A stretch of DNA of 64,000 bases, taken from positions 186,001-250,000 of the forward strand of contig CAVYUP010000008.1 of the NCBI GenBank assembly GCA_963771705.1, given 5' to 3'. The position numbers were made by a program, and so were the translations under genes. Positions 54,396-62,962 of the stretch are shown here, piece after piece. Below the pieces are notes generated by a model. That model saw only the letters and a program-made list of their open reading frames with translations. It was not told the origin of the DNA and searched no databases. The first letter of the stretch is position 1. Each line of letters starts with the position of its first letter. The DNA is from DATFVA01 sp963771705 (GTDB lineage: Bacteria > Bacteroidota > Ignavibacteria > Ignavibacteriales > Ignavibacteriaceae).

Positions 54396-55505
54396 ATGCT
54401 CTACTTTTTATCGGAATATATAAATAAGGTATTTAATCCCCCCGGATTCGATGTTTTCCGGTTTATTACCTTCCGGTCGGCTTTATCGGCGATTACCGCC
54501 CTGTTTCTTTCCTTTTATTTAGGACCGAAGATTATACGCAAGCTTCAGCAGAACCAGATCGGTGAAGCGAAGAAGATCGATGGTCCCAAGTTTCACTGGT
54601 CGAAAGCAGGTACCCCGACTATGGGGGGACTAATAATAATTTTATGTGTAGTTATCCCTGTGCTCCTCTGGTCGAATATCTTAAGCATTTACATCATACT
54701 GATCCTTTCCGGTACGATCTGGCTTAGCGGGGTAGGTTTCCTTGATGACTATCTTAAAGTAGTAAAAAAACTGCCTAACGGGCTGATAGCTCGTTACAAG
54801 CTGCTAGGACAGGTAATAATAGGACTGGCTATTGGTTCTGTAATTTATTTCGCTCCGCAGTTTGAGGGAATACATTCATTAACAACGGTGCCATTCCTTA
54901 AGAACGTTAATTTCGATTTCTCAATATTTTATATACCTGTTGTGGTTTTTATAGTAACAGCTACCTCGAACGCTGTTAATTTAACAGACGGACTGGACGG
55001 ACTTGCGATCGGGGTAATCACCATTGTTATGCTTACCCTCGCGATAATCAGCTATGTAAGCGGCAACTCGATTTTCTCAAACTATCTGAATATAATTTAT
55101 CTCCCGGGGGCCGGAGAGCTCACAGTTTTTGTAGCCGCTCTGGTAGGTGCTTCGCTTGGATTCCTCTGGTTCAACTCGTACCCGGCCCAGGTTTTTATGG
55201 GAGATACAGGTTCTCTTGCACTCGGAGGAGCGTTTGGAATTCTTGCGGTACTTATAAAAAAAGAATTATTGATCCCTATACTAGGAGGAATATTTTTCCT
55301 GGAGACAATCTCGGTTATCATTCAGAGAGTTTATTTCAAGATAACGAAAAAGAAATATGGCGAGGGGCGAAGAGTCTTTAAGATGGCCCCCATTCATCAT
55401 CATTTCGAAATGATGGGCTGGCCTGAGCCCAAGATAGTAATCAGGTTTTATATTATTGCGATCATACTGGCCATTATAAGTCTGGCCTCATTTAAGATAA
55501 GATAA
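54396..55505 (+). CDS. mraY: Phospho-N-acetylmuramoyl-pentapeptide transferase MraY
   Basis: 369 residues with about ten membrane helices. The family blocks KAGTPTMGGLIII, VGFLDDYLKVVKK (Asp-Asp metal motif), NAVNLTDGLDGLAIG, FMGDTGSLALGGAFG and the histidine loop APIHHHFEMMGWPEPKIVIRF are complete. It moves phospho-MurNAc-pentapeptide to undecaprenyl phosphate, giving lipid I. It sits in the inner membrane and follows murF by 2 bases; murD begins 1 base after its stop. Confidence 0.98.
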   Translation: MLYFLSEYINKVFNPPGFDVFRFITFRSALSAITALFLSFYLGPKIIRKLQQNQIGEAKKIDGPKFHWSKAGTPTMGGLIIILCVVIPVLLWSNILSIYIILILSGTIWLSGVGFLDDYLKVVKKLPNGLIARYKLLGQVIIGLAIGSVIYFAPQFEGIHSLTTVPFLKNVNFDFSIFYIPVVVFIVTATSNAVNLTDGLDGLAIGVITIVMLTLAIISYVSGNSIFSNYLNIIYLPGAGELTVFVAALVGASLGFLWFNSYPAQVFMGDTGSLALGGAFGILAVLIKKELLIPILGGIFFLETISVIIQRVYFKITKKKYGEGRRVFKMAPIHHHFEMMGWPEPKIVIRFYIIAIILAIISLASFKIR

Positions 55506-55506
55506 A

Positions 55507-56853
55507 ATGAATATAGCAGGAAAAAAAGTTACCATAGTTGGCGCGAAAAGAAGCGGTGCAGGCGCAGCGAAGCTGGCCGCAAGATTAGGCGGAATTTCGT
55601 TTGTAACTGATACAGCTTCCGGAAAAGCACTTGATGAATATCTGGAAATACTAAGGTCAAATAAAATAGAATTTGAGACGGGGGGTCATTCTGACAGAGC
55701 TCTGGACTGCGACCTGATGGTTGTTAGTCCCGGCGTACCCTCAGATGCCGAAATAATTAAAACTGCCCGTCAGAAGAAAATAAAGATCATCGGTGAACTC
55801 GAGCTTGCAGCGTCTGTCTGCAAAGGGAATATCATTGCTATTACCGGCACTAATGGAAAGACCACCACCACCAGTCTGTGCGGACACGTATTCAATGTTT
55901 GCGGCAAAAAAGCATATACAGCCGGCAACATAGGAGTCGCATTCTCTGAAATCGCTCTTGATGTTAAGGAAGATGAATTTGCCGCACTTGAAGTTTCCAG
56001 CTTTCAGCTTGATCTGATCGATAAGTTCAAACCAAAGATCGCGATGATTCTGAATATAACTCCCGATCATCTGAACCGGTATGAGAATAAGCTTGAAAAT
56101 TATATCAAATCCAAGCTTAATATATACAGAAACCAGGATGAGAATGATTTCCTGATACTGAATAAGGATAATGAAACTTTAATGGATTCCGTTCAGAAGC
56201 ATAAAAGCAAATCATTTTATTTCTCCCTGAAGGAAACGCTGAATAACGGAACATATAATTCGGGCGAAGATATATTTTTTAACAGAGAGAGCCGTCTGGA
56301 GTTCAGCTGTAAGGTATCAGATATAAATCTTATCGGCGAGCATAACATCGCGAACGCAATGGCTGTTATTACCGCGGCAAAACTTTTCGGACTTGAAAAT
56401 CAATCAATAATAAAAGCTTTAAGAACGTTTGAGGGAGTTGAGCACAGACTTGAATTTGTAAGAGAGATAGAAGGTGTGAAATATATAAATGACTCAAAGG
56501 CCACAAATGTAGATTCTGTATGGTACGCTCTTAAAGGCTTTCCGGGACAGATTTTTCTGATACTGGGGGGACAGGATAAAGGCAACGATTACAACCAGAT
56601 AAGACCACTGGTTCTTGAAAAAGTAATTAAGATTTATGCGATAGGTTCATCCGCGGATAAAGTATTTAACTTCTTCCACAGAGACATAAAAGTTGAAGTT
56701 AAACAGACACTCGAAGATGTTGTTCATGCGGCTAACCTTGAAGCCAGACCGGGTGATATTGTTCTCCTTTCACCGGCCTGTGCCAGCTTTGATATGTTTG
56801 AAAACTATGAGCATCGCGGAAAAGTATTTAAGGAAGCAGTAAACAAACTATAA
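55507..56853 (+). CDS. murD: UDP-N-acetylmuramoyl-L-alanine-D-glutamate ligase MurD
   Basis: 448 residues. VTIVGAKRSGAGAAKLAARL is the N-terminal dinucleotide-like fold; VVSPGVPSDAE, GELELAASVCKGNIIAITGTNGKTTTT (P-loop), ALEVSSFQLD, NITPDHLNRY, VEHRLEFVREIEGV, NDSKATNVDSVW and LILGGQDKGNDY follow in order. It adds D-Glu to UDP-MurNAc-L-Ala with ATP. It overlaps ftsW by one base (TAATG). Confidence 0.97.
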   Translation: MNIAGKKVTIVGAKRSGAGAAKLAARLGGISFVTDTASGKALDEYLEILRSNKIEFETGGHSDRALDCDLMVVSPGVPSDAEIIKTARQKKIKIIGELELAASVCKGNIIAITGTNGKTTTTSLCGHVFNVCGKKAYTAGNIGVAFSEIALDVKEDEFAALEVSSFQLDLIDKFKPKIAMILNITPDHLNRYENKLENYIKSKLNIYRNQDENDFLILNKDNETLMDSVQKHKSKSFYFSLKETLNNGTYNSGEDIFFNRESRLEFSCKVSDINLIGEHNIANAMAVITAAKLFGLENQSIIKALRTFEGVEHRLEFVREIEGVKYINDSKATNVDSVWYALKGFPGQIFLILGGQDKGNDYNQIRPLVLEKVIKIYAIGSSADKVFNFFHRDIKVEVKQTLEDVVHAANLEARPGDIVLLSPACASFDMFENYEHRGKVFKEAVNKL

Positions 56854-57974
56854 TGAAGAAACTGTCGATTACAATATTTCTTGACGCATTTGTATTAACC
56901 CTGCTGGGACTGGTACTGGTGATGAGCGCAAGCAGCACATACAGTGCTTTTAAGTTTGACAGTCTGTTTCATTTATTTAACTCGCATTTCTTCAAGGTGA
57001 TCATCGGTATCTGCCTTATGATCGGCTTCGCGATGATACCATATGAAATATATAAGGATTTCAGCAAGCCGGTTTTAATATCAGCAGTTGTTTTACTGGT
57101 AGTAACGATGATTATTGCTCCTGATATTAAGGGAGCGGGAAGATGGATAAACCTGGGATTTATGACCTTCCAGCCGTCCGACTTCGCCAGGCTGGCACTG
57201 ATAGTTCACCTTGCGGCTCTGCTTGAGAGCAAGGGGAAAGAAATTGAAGATTTTAAACATGGATTTATCTACCTGTTTATATGGGTAATTATGGTTGCCG
57301 GGTTGATTTTTATCCAGCCGAATCTCAGTAACGGAATTCTGGTGCTTATTATATCGCTTACAATATTATTCGTAGGGGGTGCCAAAATACAGCATATTCT
57401 CGGTTCAATAGGAGTATGCGGTTTTGCCGGCGGTATCGGAGCAATGCTCTTTGCGCACTCGCGTGAGAGGATATTAACTTTTATACACAGCTTCAGTAAC
57501 GGCGGCGACATAAATATTCAGGTAAAACAGGCTTTATTAGGTTTGGGCAGCGGCGGCATTCTTGGTGTCGGAATGGGCCACAGCAGACAGAGCAATCTCT
57601 TCCTCCCCGAGGCTTACGGTGACTTCATATTTGCTATCCTCGGAGAAGAACTAGGGTTCATTGGTTCAGTGATAGTTCTATTTGCTTATCTTGTTCTCTT
57701 TACAGCAGGAATTCTGATAGCAAAAAAATGTAAAGATGTGTTCGGGCAGCTCCTTGCTTTCGGAATTTCGATCTCAGTACTGGTAAACGCGTTCATTAAC
57801 GTTGCTGTGGCTACAGGATTAGTACCGACAACAGGTCTGCCGCTCCCTTTTATTAGTTACGGAGGCACCTCGCTGATATTTATGTGTATTTCAACCGGAA
57901 TACTAGTGAACATCGGGATGTCTAACGCGATGCTTCAGAATAAAAGCAACAGCGCAAAAACGGTTCAGGATTAA
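56853..57974 (+). CDS. ftsW: Lipid II polymerase FtsW (SEDS family)
   Basis: 373 residues with about ten membrane helices. SEDS motifs are VMSASSTYSAF, GAGRWINLGFMTFQPSDFARLALIVHLA, FIQPNLSNGILVLI, SRERILTFIH, QVKQALLGLGSGGILGVGMGHSRQ, LPEAYGDFIFAILGEELGFIG and TGLPLPFISYGGTSLI. The WxxP/QPS region and the PFISYGGTS loop near the end are diagnostic. It works with FtsI, encoded in the same cluster, to polymerise septal glycan. It overlaps murD by 1 base; murG starts 3 bases after its stop. Confidence 0.97.
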   Translation: MKKLSITIFLDAFVLTLLGLVLVMSASSTYSAFKFDSLFHLFNSHFFKVIIGICLMIGFAMIPYEIYKDFSKPVLISAVVLLVVTMIIAPDIKGAGRWINLGFMTFQPSDFARLALIVHLAALLESKGKEIEDFKHGFIYLFIWVIMVAGLIFIQPNLSNGILVLIISLTILFVGGAKIQHILGSIGVCGFAGGIGAMLFAHSRERILTFIHSFSNGGDINIQVKQALLGLGSGGILGVGMGHSRQSNLFLPEAYGDFIFAILGEELGFIGSVIVLFAYLVLFTAGILIAKKCKDVFGQLLAFGISISVLVNAFINVAVATGLVPTTGLPLPFISYGGTSLIFMCISTGILVNIGMSNAMLQNKSNSAKTVQD

Positions 57975-57977
57975 ACA

Positions 57978-59081
57978 ATGGCAGCTTCAAAAACAGTGTA
58001 CAGGTTCTTATTTGCAGGGGGAGGGACAGGCGGACACCTGTTTCCCGCTGTAGCTGTTGCCGAAAGAATTAAAGCAAGGATTCCTGAAGCTGACATTTTG
58101 TTTGTTGGTACGAAAAATAAAATTGAAGGAAGAGTTGTTCCGAAGCTGGGATATAAGTTCAAATCGATATGGATAAAAGGATTTTCCCGGAAGTTTAACC
58201 TTGAAAATATTCTGTTTCCTGTTAAACTGATAGTATCCTTATTTCAGTCTTTAATCATAAATATGAGTTTCAGGCCGAAGGTTGCTATTGGATCCGGCGG
58301 ATATGTATCCGGACCGGCGATATGGGGCTCTTCTGTAATGGGAGCAAAGATTATTCTCCTTGAGCAGAACAGTTATCCCGGTGTAACAACGAGATTACTG
58401 GAAAGATATGCTGATGAAATTCACGTTAGCTATTCAGATTCGGAAAAGTATTTAAGGTTTAAGGATAAAATTAAGGTAACCGGAAACCCGGTGCGTGAGA
58501 GTCTTGGTGAGATGAACAAAGAAAGCGCGTTAAAACATTTTAATCTTAGCCGGGAGAAGAAAACGCTGCTGGTATTAGGAGGGAGTCTTGGAGCTGCCTC
58601 GATAAATGAAGCAGTCGCTTTTTCTGTTGAAATCTTCAGGCAAAGAAATCTTCAGTTAGTATGGCAAACAGGAAGTTTATATTACGATAAATATAAAAAC
58701 CTTAACGGCGACGGAGTTATTGTTCTACCCTTTATTGAAGATATGAACCAGGCATATTCGGCCGCTGACATGGTTGTTGCCAGGGCTGGCGCTACAACGA
58801 TAGCCGAACTGCTGGTACTCGGATTACCCGCTGTACTGGTACCTTCGCCCAACGTAGCTGAGAATCATCAGTACTATAACGCTAAATCACTTGAAGATGA
58901 GAATGCAGCTTTGCTAATAGAAGATAAAAATGTTAAGGATGTATTGGCTGATAATATAATTTCGACAATATTTGATGTTGATAAATTAGAAATTTTGAAA
59001 ACCAATGCGGGCAGACTTGCTAAGCCGGATGCCGCTTCATTAATTGCGGACAGCGCAATAAAATTTGCAGACGCATTATGA
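57978..59081 (+). CDS. murG: UDP-N-acetylglucosamine-lipid I transferase MurG
   Basis: 367 residues. Motifs are FAGGGTGGHLFPAVAVAERI (N-terminal G-loop), GSGGYVSGPA, LLEQNSYPGVTTRLL, VTGNPVRESLG, LVLGGSLGAASINEAV, VLPFIEDMNQAYSAADMVVARAGATTIAEL and VPSPNVAENHQYYNAKSLE. It makes lipid II from lipid I and UDP-GlcNAc on the cytosolic membrane face. It ends with a 4-base ATGA overlap into the unusual membrane-protein gene that precedes murC. Confidence 0.97.
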   Translation: MAASKTVYRFLFAGGGTGGHLFPAVAVAERIKARIPEADILFVGTKNKIEGRVVPKLGYKFKSIWIKGFSRKFNLENILFPVKLIVSLFQSLIINMSFRPKVAIGSGGYVSGPAIWGSSVMGAKIILLEQNSYPGVTTRLLERYADEIHVSYSDSEKYLRFKDKIKVTGNPVRESLGEMNKESALKHFNLSREKKTLLVLGGSLGAASINEAVAFSVEIFRQRNLQLVWQTGSLYYDKYKNLNGDGVIVLPFIEDMNQAYSAADMVVARAGATTIAELLVLGLPAVLVPSPNVAENHQYYNAKSLEDENAALLIEDKNVKDVLADNIISTIFDVDKLEILKTNAGRLAKPDAASLIADSAIKFADAL

Positions 59082-59557
59082 ACACAGATGAATTAAATAC
59101 GAAAGAGACCTTTAAGTATAATATGTCTTTCTATTATCAATCGACTATCATTTACTTAATTGTGTTTGCTCTTTACCTGGTTATCCGCGGAGAGTTTGTT
59201 GAAGAAACTTTCACACTGATAACGAAGGATCCGATAATTTATCTGCTTGGAGCGATTGTGATTATTTCACTGGTAAGTCTCCTTTATAATATCTATAAAA
59301 ATAAATACCTGGAAATAAGCGGGGAAGGTATTGCATTTGTAACCAGGTTCGGCAGGAAGACAATCGTTCTTGACCAGATAAAGAGAATAAAGATATCAAG
59401 GCGCAGAGAAAGAATACAGAATCATGCTTTCAGACTTGTAAGGATAAAATTAAAGAACAGAAGGCGTTCAGTAATTATAAGACCTTATGATTATGAGAAT
59501 GAGGATAAATTACTGCAGAAATTTGAACTATTAAAAGCAAGAGTAGAAGAAGTTTAA
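59078..59557 (+). CDS. Two-helix membrane protein with PH-like domain in the dcw cluster
   Basis: 159 residues. The N-terminal ~20 residues are charged and cytosolic; two membrane helices follow (~23-39 and ~49-67, YLLGAIVIISLVSLLYNIY). A beta-rich domain then starts KYLEISGEGIAFVTRFGRKT and ends in RPYDYENEDKLLQKFELLKARVEEV, the layout of bacterial PH (bPH) domains. The domain is very basic (KISRRRERIQ, KLKNRRRS). Not a usual dcw gene. Its start overlaps murG by 4 bases and its stop overlaps the murC ATG by 1, so it is tightly co-translated with lipid II and murC synthesis genes. The role is unknown. Confidence 0.85.
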   Translation: MNTDELNTKETFKYNMSFYYQSTIIYLIVFALYLVIRGEFVEETFTLITKDPIIYLLGAIVIISLVSLLYNIYKNKYLEISGEGIAFVTRFGRKTIVLDQIKRIKISRRRERIQNHAFRLVRIKLKNRRRSVIIRPYDYENEDKLLQKFELLKARVEEV

Positions 59558-60927
59558 TGTTTAAGAATATTCACAGAGTACATTTTGTAGGTATAGGCGG
59601 CATCGGAATGAGCGGTCTTGCTGAGATACTTTTAAGTCAGGGTTTTGAAGTTTCCGGTTCTGACAGGGCATTGACTGAAATTACGGATCACCTTTCCAAA
59701 CTGGGAATAACAATTTACGAAGGACATTCGCCCGAAAACTTAAAAGATGTGGATGTACTTGTATATTCCTCTGCTGTTACGGTAGGCAACCCTGAAGTAA
59801 AGGCTGCTATAGAAAGGAAGATTCCTGTTATAAAGCGCGCGGAAATGCTGGCAGAATCGATGAGGATGAAATACGGAATAGGTATAGCCGGAACACATGG
59901 TAAAACAACTACCACCTCAATGGTAGGGTTAACGTTGACCGAAGGAAATATCGATCCCACCATTATAGTCGGCGGGAAGCTCAGCGGATTAGGCGGCACG
60001 AATGCAAGGCTTGGTCATGGAGAGTTTATAGTCGTTGAGGCGGATGAGTTCGACAGGACCTTCTTAAAACTTACTCCCACTATCGCCGCGCTGACGACAC
60101 TGGAAAGCGAACATCTGGACACTTATAAGGACCTTGTAGATATCCAAACCGCTTTCACCGAATTTGCCAACAAAGTTCCGTTTTACGGTTTTGTAGTACT
60201 CTGCCTTGACGAGCCGGGATTACAGGATATTATTCCTTCTATAAATAAGAAGATTATTACGTACGGATTAACTCCCCAGGCGGACGTCCGTGCTGTAGAT
60301 ATCGCTCATAAACAATTTTCAAGTGAATTTACCGTTAAGTACAGAGGTCAGGATTTAGGAAGGATAAAGCTGAACATCCCGGGAGTTCATAATGTTAAGA
60401 ACGCGCTGGTTGCCGTTATCATAGCAAGAGAACTTGAAATAGAATTTCCTGTAATCAAAAAGGCCCTGGAATCGTTCTCAGGAGTTTACAGAAGATTTGA
60501 GATTAAATATGATAAGGAAATTCTTGTAGTAGACGATTATGCTCATCATCCGACAGAAACAAGTGCGTCGCTTGCAGGAATAAGAGCGGGGTGGAGCAGG
60601 CGTTTAGTCGCGGTATTCCAGCCTCATCTCTACTCAAGGACGAGGGATTTCTACCAGGAATTCGGAAGAAGTTTTCTTAATTCAGATATCTTCGTATGCA
60701 CTGATGTTTATCCGGCCCGCGAGGAACCGATTCCCGGTGTTTCGGGAGCGCTTATTGCGGACGCAGCAAAAAAGTTCGGACATAAAAATGTAATGTATGT
60801 CCCTGATAAAAAAGAAATCCCTGCAGTGTTAAACGAATTGAAAAAGGATAATGATATAATAATAACCATGGGTGCCGGAGATATCTGGAAGTTCGGCGAA
60901 GAATTTATAAGGATGATAAAACATTGA
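59557..60927 (+). CDS. murC: UDP-N-acetylmuramate-L-alanine ligase MurC
   Basis: 456 residues. VHFVGIGGIGMSGLAEILL opens the protein; VYSSAVTVGNPEV, IAGTHGKTTTTSMVG (P-loop), VVEADEFDRTFLKL, SEHLDTYKDL, GVHNVKNALVAV, DDYAHHPTETSASL and FQPHLYSRTRDFYQEF follow. It adds L-Ala to UDP-MurNAc. No fused Mpl or Ddl domain is present. In many clusters murB or ddl follows, but here ftsQ starts within its last codons (TTG at 60924). Confidence 0.97.
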   Translation: MFKNIHRVHFVGIGGIGMSGLAEILLSQGFEVSGSDRALTEITDHLSKLGITIYEGHSPENLKDVDVLVYSSAVTVGNPEVKAAIERKIPVIKRAEMLAESMRMKYGIGIAGTHGKTTTTSMVGLTLTEGNIDPTIIVGGKLSGLGGTNARLGHGEFIVVEADEFDRTFLKLTPTIAALTTLESEHLDTYKDLVDIQTAFTEFANKVPFYGFVVLCLDEPGLQDIIPSINKKIITYGLTPQADVRAVDIAHKQFSSEFTVKYRGQDLGRIKLNIPGVHNVKNALVAVIIARELEIEFPVIKKALESFSGVYRRFEIKYDKEILVVDDYAHHPTETSASLAGIRAGWSRRLVAVFQPHLYSRTRDFYQEFGRSFLNSDIFVCTDVYPAREEPIPGVSGALIADAAKKFGHKNVMYVPDKKEIPAVLNELKKDNDIIITMGAGDIWKFGEEFIRMIKH

Positions 60928-61697
60928 AGAAGGAAACCAGAAGTAAAATATTAGGACTTCTGTTGTTTGTAATATTAACGGTCTGGATCCTCTATCTCTC
61001 ATTAGCTGTACAGAGGCCGGAGCTGGATGAACAGATAAGATCGATTACGATTACAGGGAATAACCTTCTCAACGAAAATGATTACCTTGCTTACGCGAAA
61101 CTGACCGGGAATGATTTATCGGGAAATGTTACACTTCCTGTTATTAAATCGCGGCTTGAGAAACATCCCTATATAAAAAGAGCTGACGTTGAGTTCAGCG
61201 GGAACAATGAAGTTCATATAAATCTGAATGAGAAAAAGATTAAAGCGGTACTTGTAAGTGATAATAAACTATTCCTGGCCACCGGTAATTTTGAAATACT
61301 GCCTTTAATTCAGAATACTAAAGTTTCAAATATGCCAGTTGTTACGAATCTCAGCAGCGATATTCTTTTGAAGAAAAATGAAATACTCAAGACGCCCGGA
61401 CTTGTTGAGGCATTTAAGATACTGGATGCGGCTGATATGACCGGCGGAGGGCTTGCGAAGACACTCTCCGAGATCAACCTGAGGAACGGGGGAGATATCA
61501 TCCTGCTGTTCTCTGGAATAAAGCCTCCGGTAATTTTAGGCAAAGGCAATACAGCGGAGAAAATATATGCCTTCAATCAATTAGTAAACGTTGACAACGC
61601 AGATAAGGCTATGGTTATGAACAGCTCTTACGTTGATCTGAGATTCAAGAATGAAATTTTTCTCGGTAATTATGATAAAACGGATTTAACTGAATGA
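60924..61697 (+). CDS. ftsQ: Cell division protein FtsQ/DivIB
   Basis: 257 residues. A short basic tail and one membrane helix (~9-27) lead to a POTRA-type domain (~37-107; IRSITITGNNLLNENDYLAYAKL and YIKRADVEFSGNNEVHINLNEKKI) and the FtsQ beta domain to the end. The start is TTG at 60924, overlapping the murC TGA, in frame with the basic MKKETRSK N-terminus. FtsQ ties FtsB/FtsL to the early divisome. It overlaps ftsA by 4 bases. Divergence is high, as usual, so position adds weight. Confidence 0.92.
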   Translation: MKKETRSKILGLLLFVILTVWILYLSLAVQRPELDEQIRSITITGNNLLNENDYLAYAKLTGNDLSGNVTLPVIKSRLEKHPYIKRADVEFSGNNEVHINLNEKKIKAVLVSDNKLFLATGNFEILPLIQNTKVSNMPVVTNLSSDILLKKNEILKTPGLVEAFKILDAADMTGGGLAKTLSEINLRNGGDIILLFSGIKPPVILGKGNTAEKIYAFNQLVNVDNADKAMVMNSSYVDLRFKNEIFLGNYDKTDLTE

Positions 61698-62941
61698 GAA
61701 AAGAAATTATAGCGGGACTCGATTTAGGAACTACCAAAGTCTGCGCGGTAATAGCGGAAAAGCTTGATGAAAGCAAATTTGATATACTCGGTTTCGGCGT
61801 TGCACCTTCGGAAGGACTGCACAAAGGTCTGGTTGCGAACATAGGTAAGACTGCCGAAGCAATAAGAAGCGCGGTTTCGATTGCATCTAACAGGGCAGGG
61901 TTCGAGGTTACGCATGTTAACGTTGGTGTAGCCGGCGAGCACATCACCAGTATGCGGCACAGGAATTACGTTACTATAAGCGGAGAGGACAGGGAGATAA
62001 CCAAAGCTGACCTTGAAAGACTTGAAAATGATGTACGTACGATTCACATACCGTCGGACCGGCAGATCCTGCACATTATTCCTGAAGAATTTTCAATAGA
62101 TCATCAGCCGGGTATTGAAAATCCGATTGGTATGTCGGGCTCGCGTTTAGAAGCCACCAATCACATCGTACTTGCATCAATTCCGGCTATTCAAAACATA
62201 AGAAAATCAGTTGAGCGCGCGGGACTGCATGTTCAGGATTACATTCTGCAGCCCATCGCTTCGAGCACATCAGTGCTGGAGGAAAGCGAGAAGGATTTAG
62301 GCGTTGCTTTGATCGATATAGGCGGGGGCACAACAGATATCGCGATCTTCCATAATAAGGCGATCAAACATACGAAGGTTATCGGAGTTGCCGGCAACCA
62401 GGTTACAAATGATATAAGGGAATCATTAGGAGTTGTAACAGAAGAAGCCGAAAAGCTTAAGAAGGAATTCGGATACGCAGCCGAGAACGCGATAATTAAA
62501 GACGAAGATATTTTAATAAAAGGCGTGGGTGCGCGGGGCAATACGAAAATTCCGATAAGTCTGCTTACCCAGATTATCAGTCTGAGAATGAGGGAATTAT
62601 TTATCCTGGTTGATAATGAAATAAGGAGCGCAGGATTTAAGAATAAAATAAAGGCCGGCATCGTACTAACCGGCGGCGGATCACTCCTGAAAGGATGTGC
62701 CGAACTTGCAGAAGAAGTATTCGGACTTCCGACGAGGATGGGAGTACCGCAGGAATTAGGAGCAGGACTTTCGAACGAAATTGAGAGTCCCGAGTTTGCC
62801 ACCGTTGCAGGTTTAATCCGGGGCATACCCGGAGGAAAATCGAGTGAGTACCAGGGATTAATTAAAGCCAGGAAGCAGAAAAACAAAAACAAAATATCCC
62901 TGATAGTCAAAAGAGTTCAGCAGTTTTTTGATGAATTATAA
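61694..62941 (+). CDS. ftsA: Cell division protein FtsA
   Basis: 415 residues of the actin fold. IIAGLDLGTTKVCAVIAE is the phosphate 1 motif, GLHKGLVANIGKTAEAI and VNVGVAGEHITSM lie in the FtsA-specific 1C region, LGVALIDIGGGTTDIAIF is phosphate 2, and GIVLTGGGSLLKGCAELAEEVF is the adenosine motif. The C-terminal KISLIVKRVQQFFDEL is the amphipathic membrane-anchoring helix. It links FtsZ filaments to the membrane. The ftsZ gene begins 21 bases later behind a strong ribosome site. Confidence 0.97.
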   Translation: MRKEIIAGLDLGTTKVCAVIAEKLDESKFDILGFGVAPSEGLHKGLVANIGKTAEAIRSAVSIASNRAGFEVTHVNVGVAGEHITSMRHRNYVTISGEDREITKADLERLENDVRTIHIPSDRQILHIIPEEFSIDHQPGIENPIGMSGSRLEATNHIVLASIPAIQNIRKSVERAGLHVQDYILQPIASSTSVLEESEKDLGVALIDIGGGTTDIAIFHNKAIKHTKVIGVAGNQVTNDIRESLGVVTEEAEKLKKEFGYAAENAIIKDEDILIKGVGARGNTKIPISLLTQIISLRMRELFILVDNEIRSAGFKNKIKAGIVLTGGGSLLKGCAELAEEVFGLPTRMGVPQELGAGLSNEIESPEFATVAGLIRGIPGGKSSEYQGLIKARKQKNKNKISLIVKRVQQFFDEL

Positions 62942-62962
62942 ATTCTATTATAGGAGGTAACT

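Noticed and set aside
62239..62910. 223-codon minus-strand ORF opposite ftsA
   Set aside because: Shadow frame of a strongly conserved gene; Ser/Pro-rich composition typical of antisense frames.
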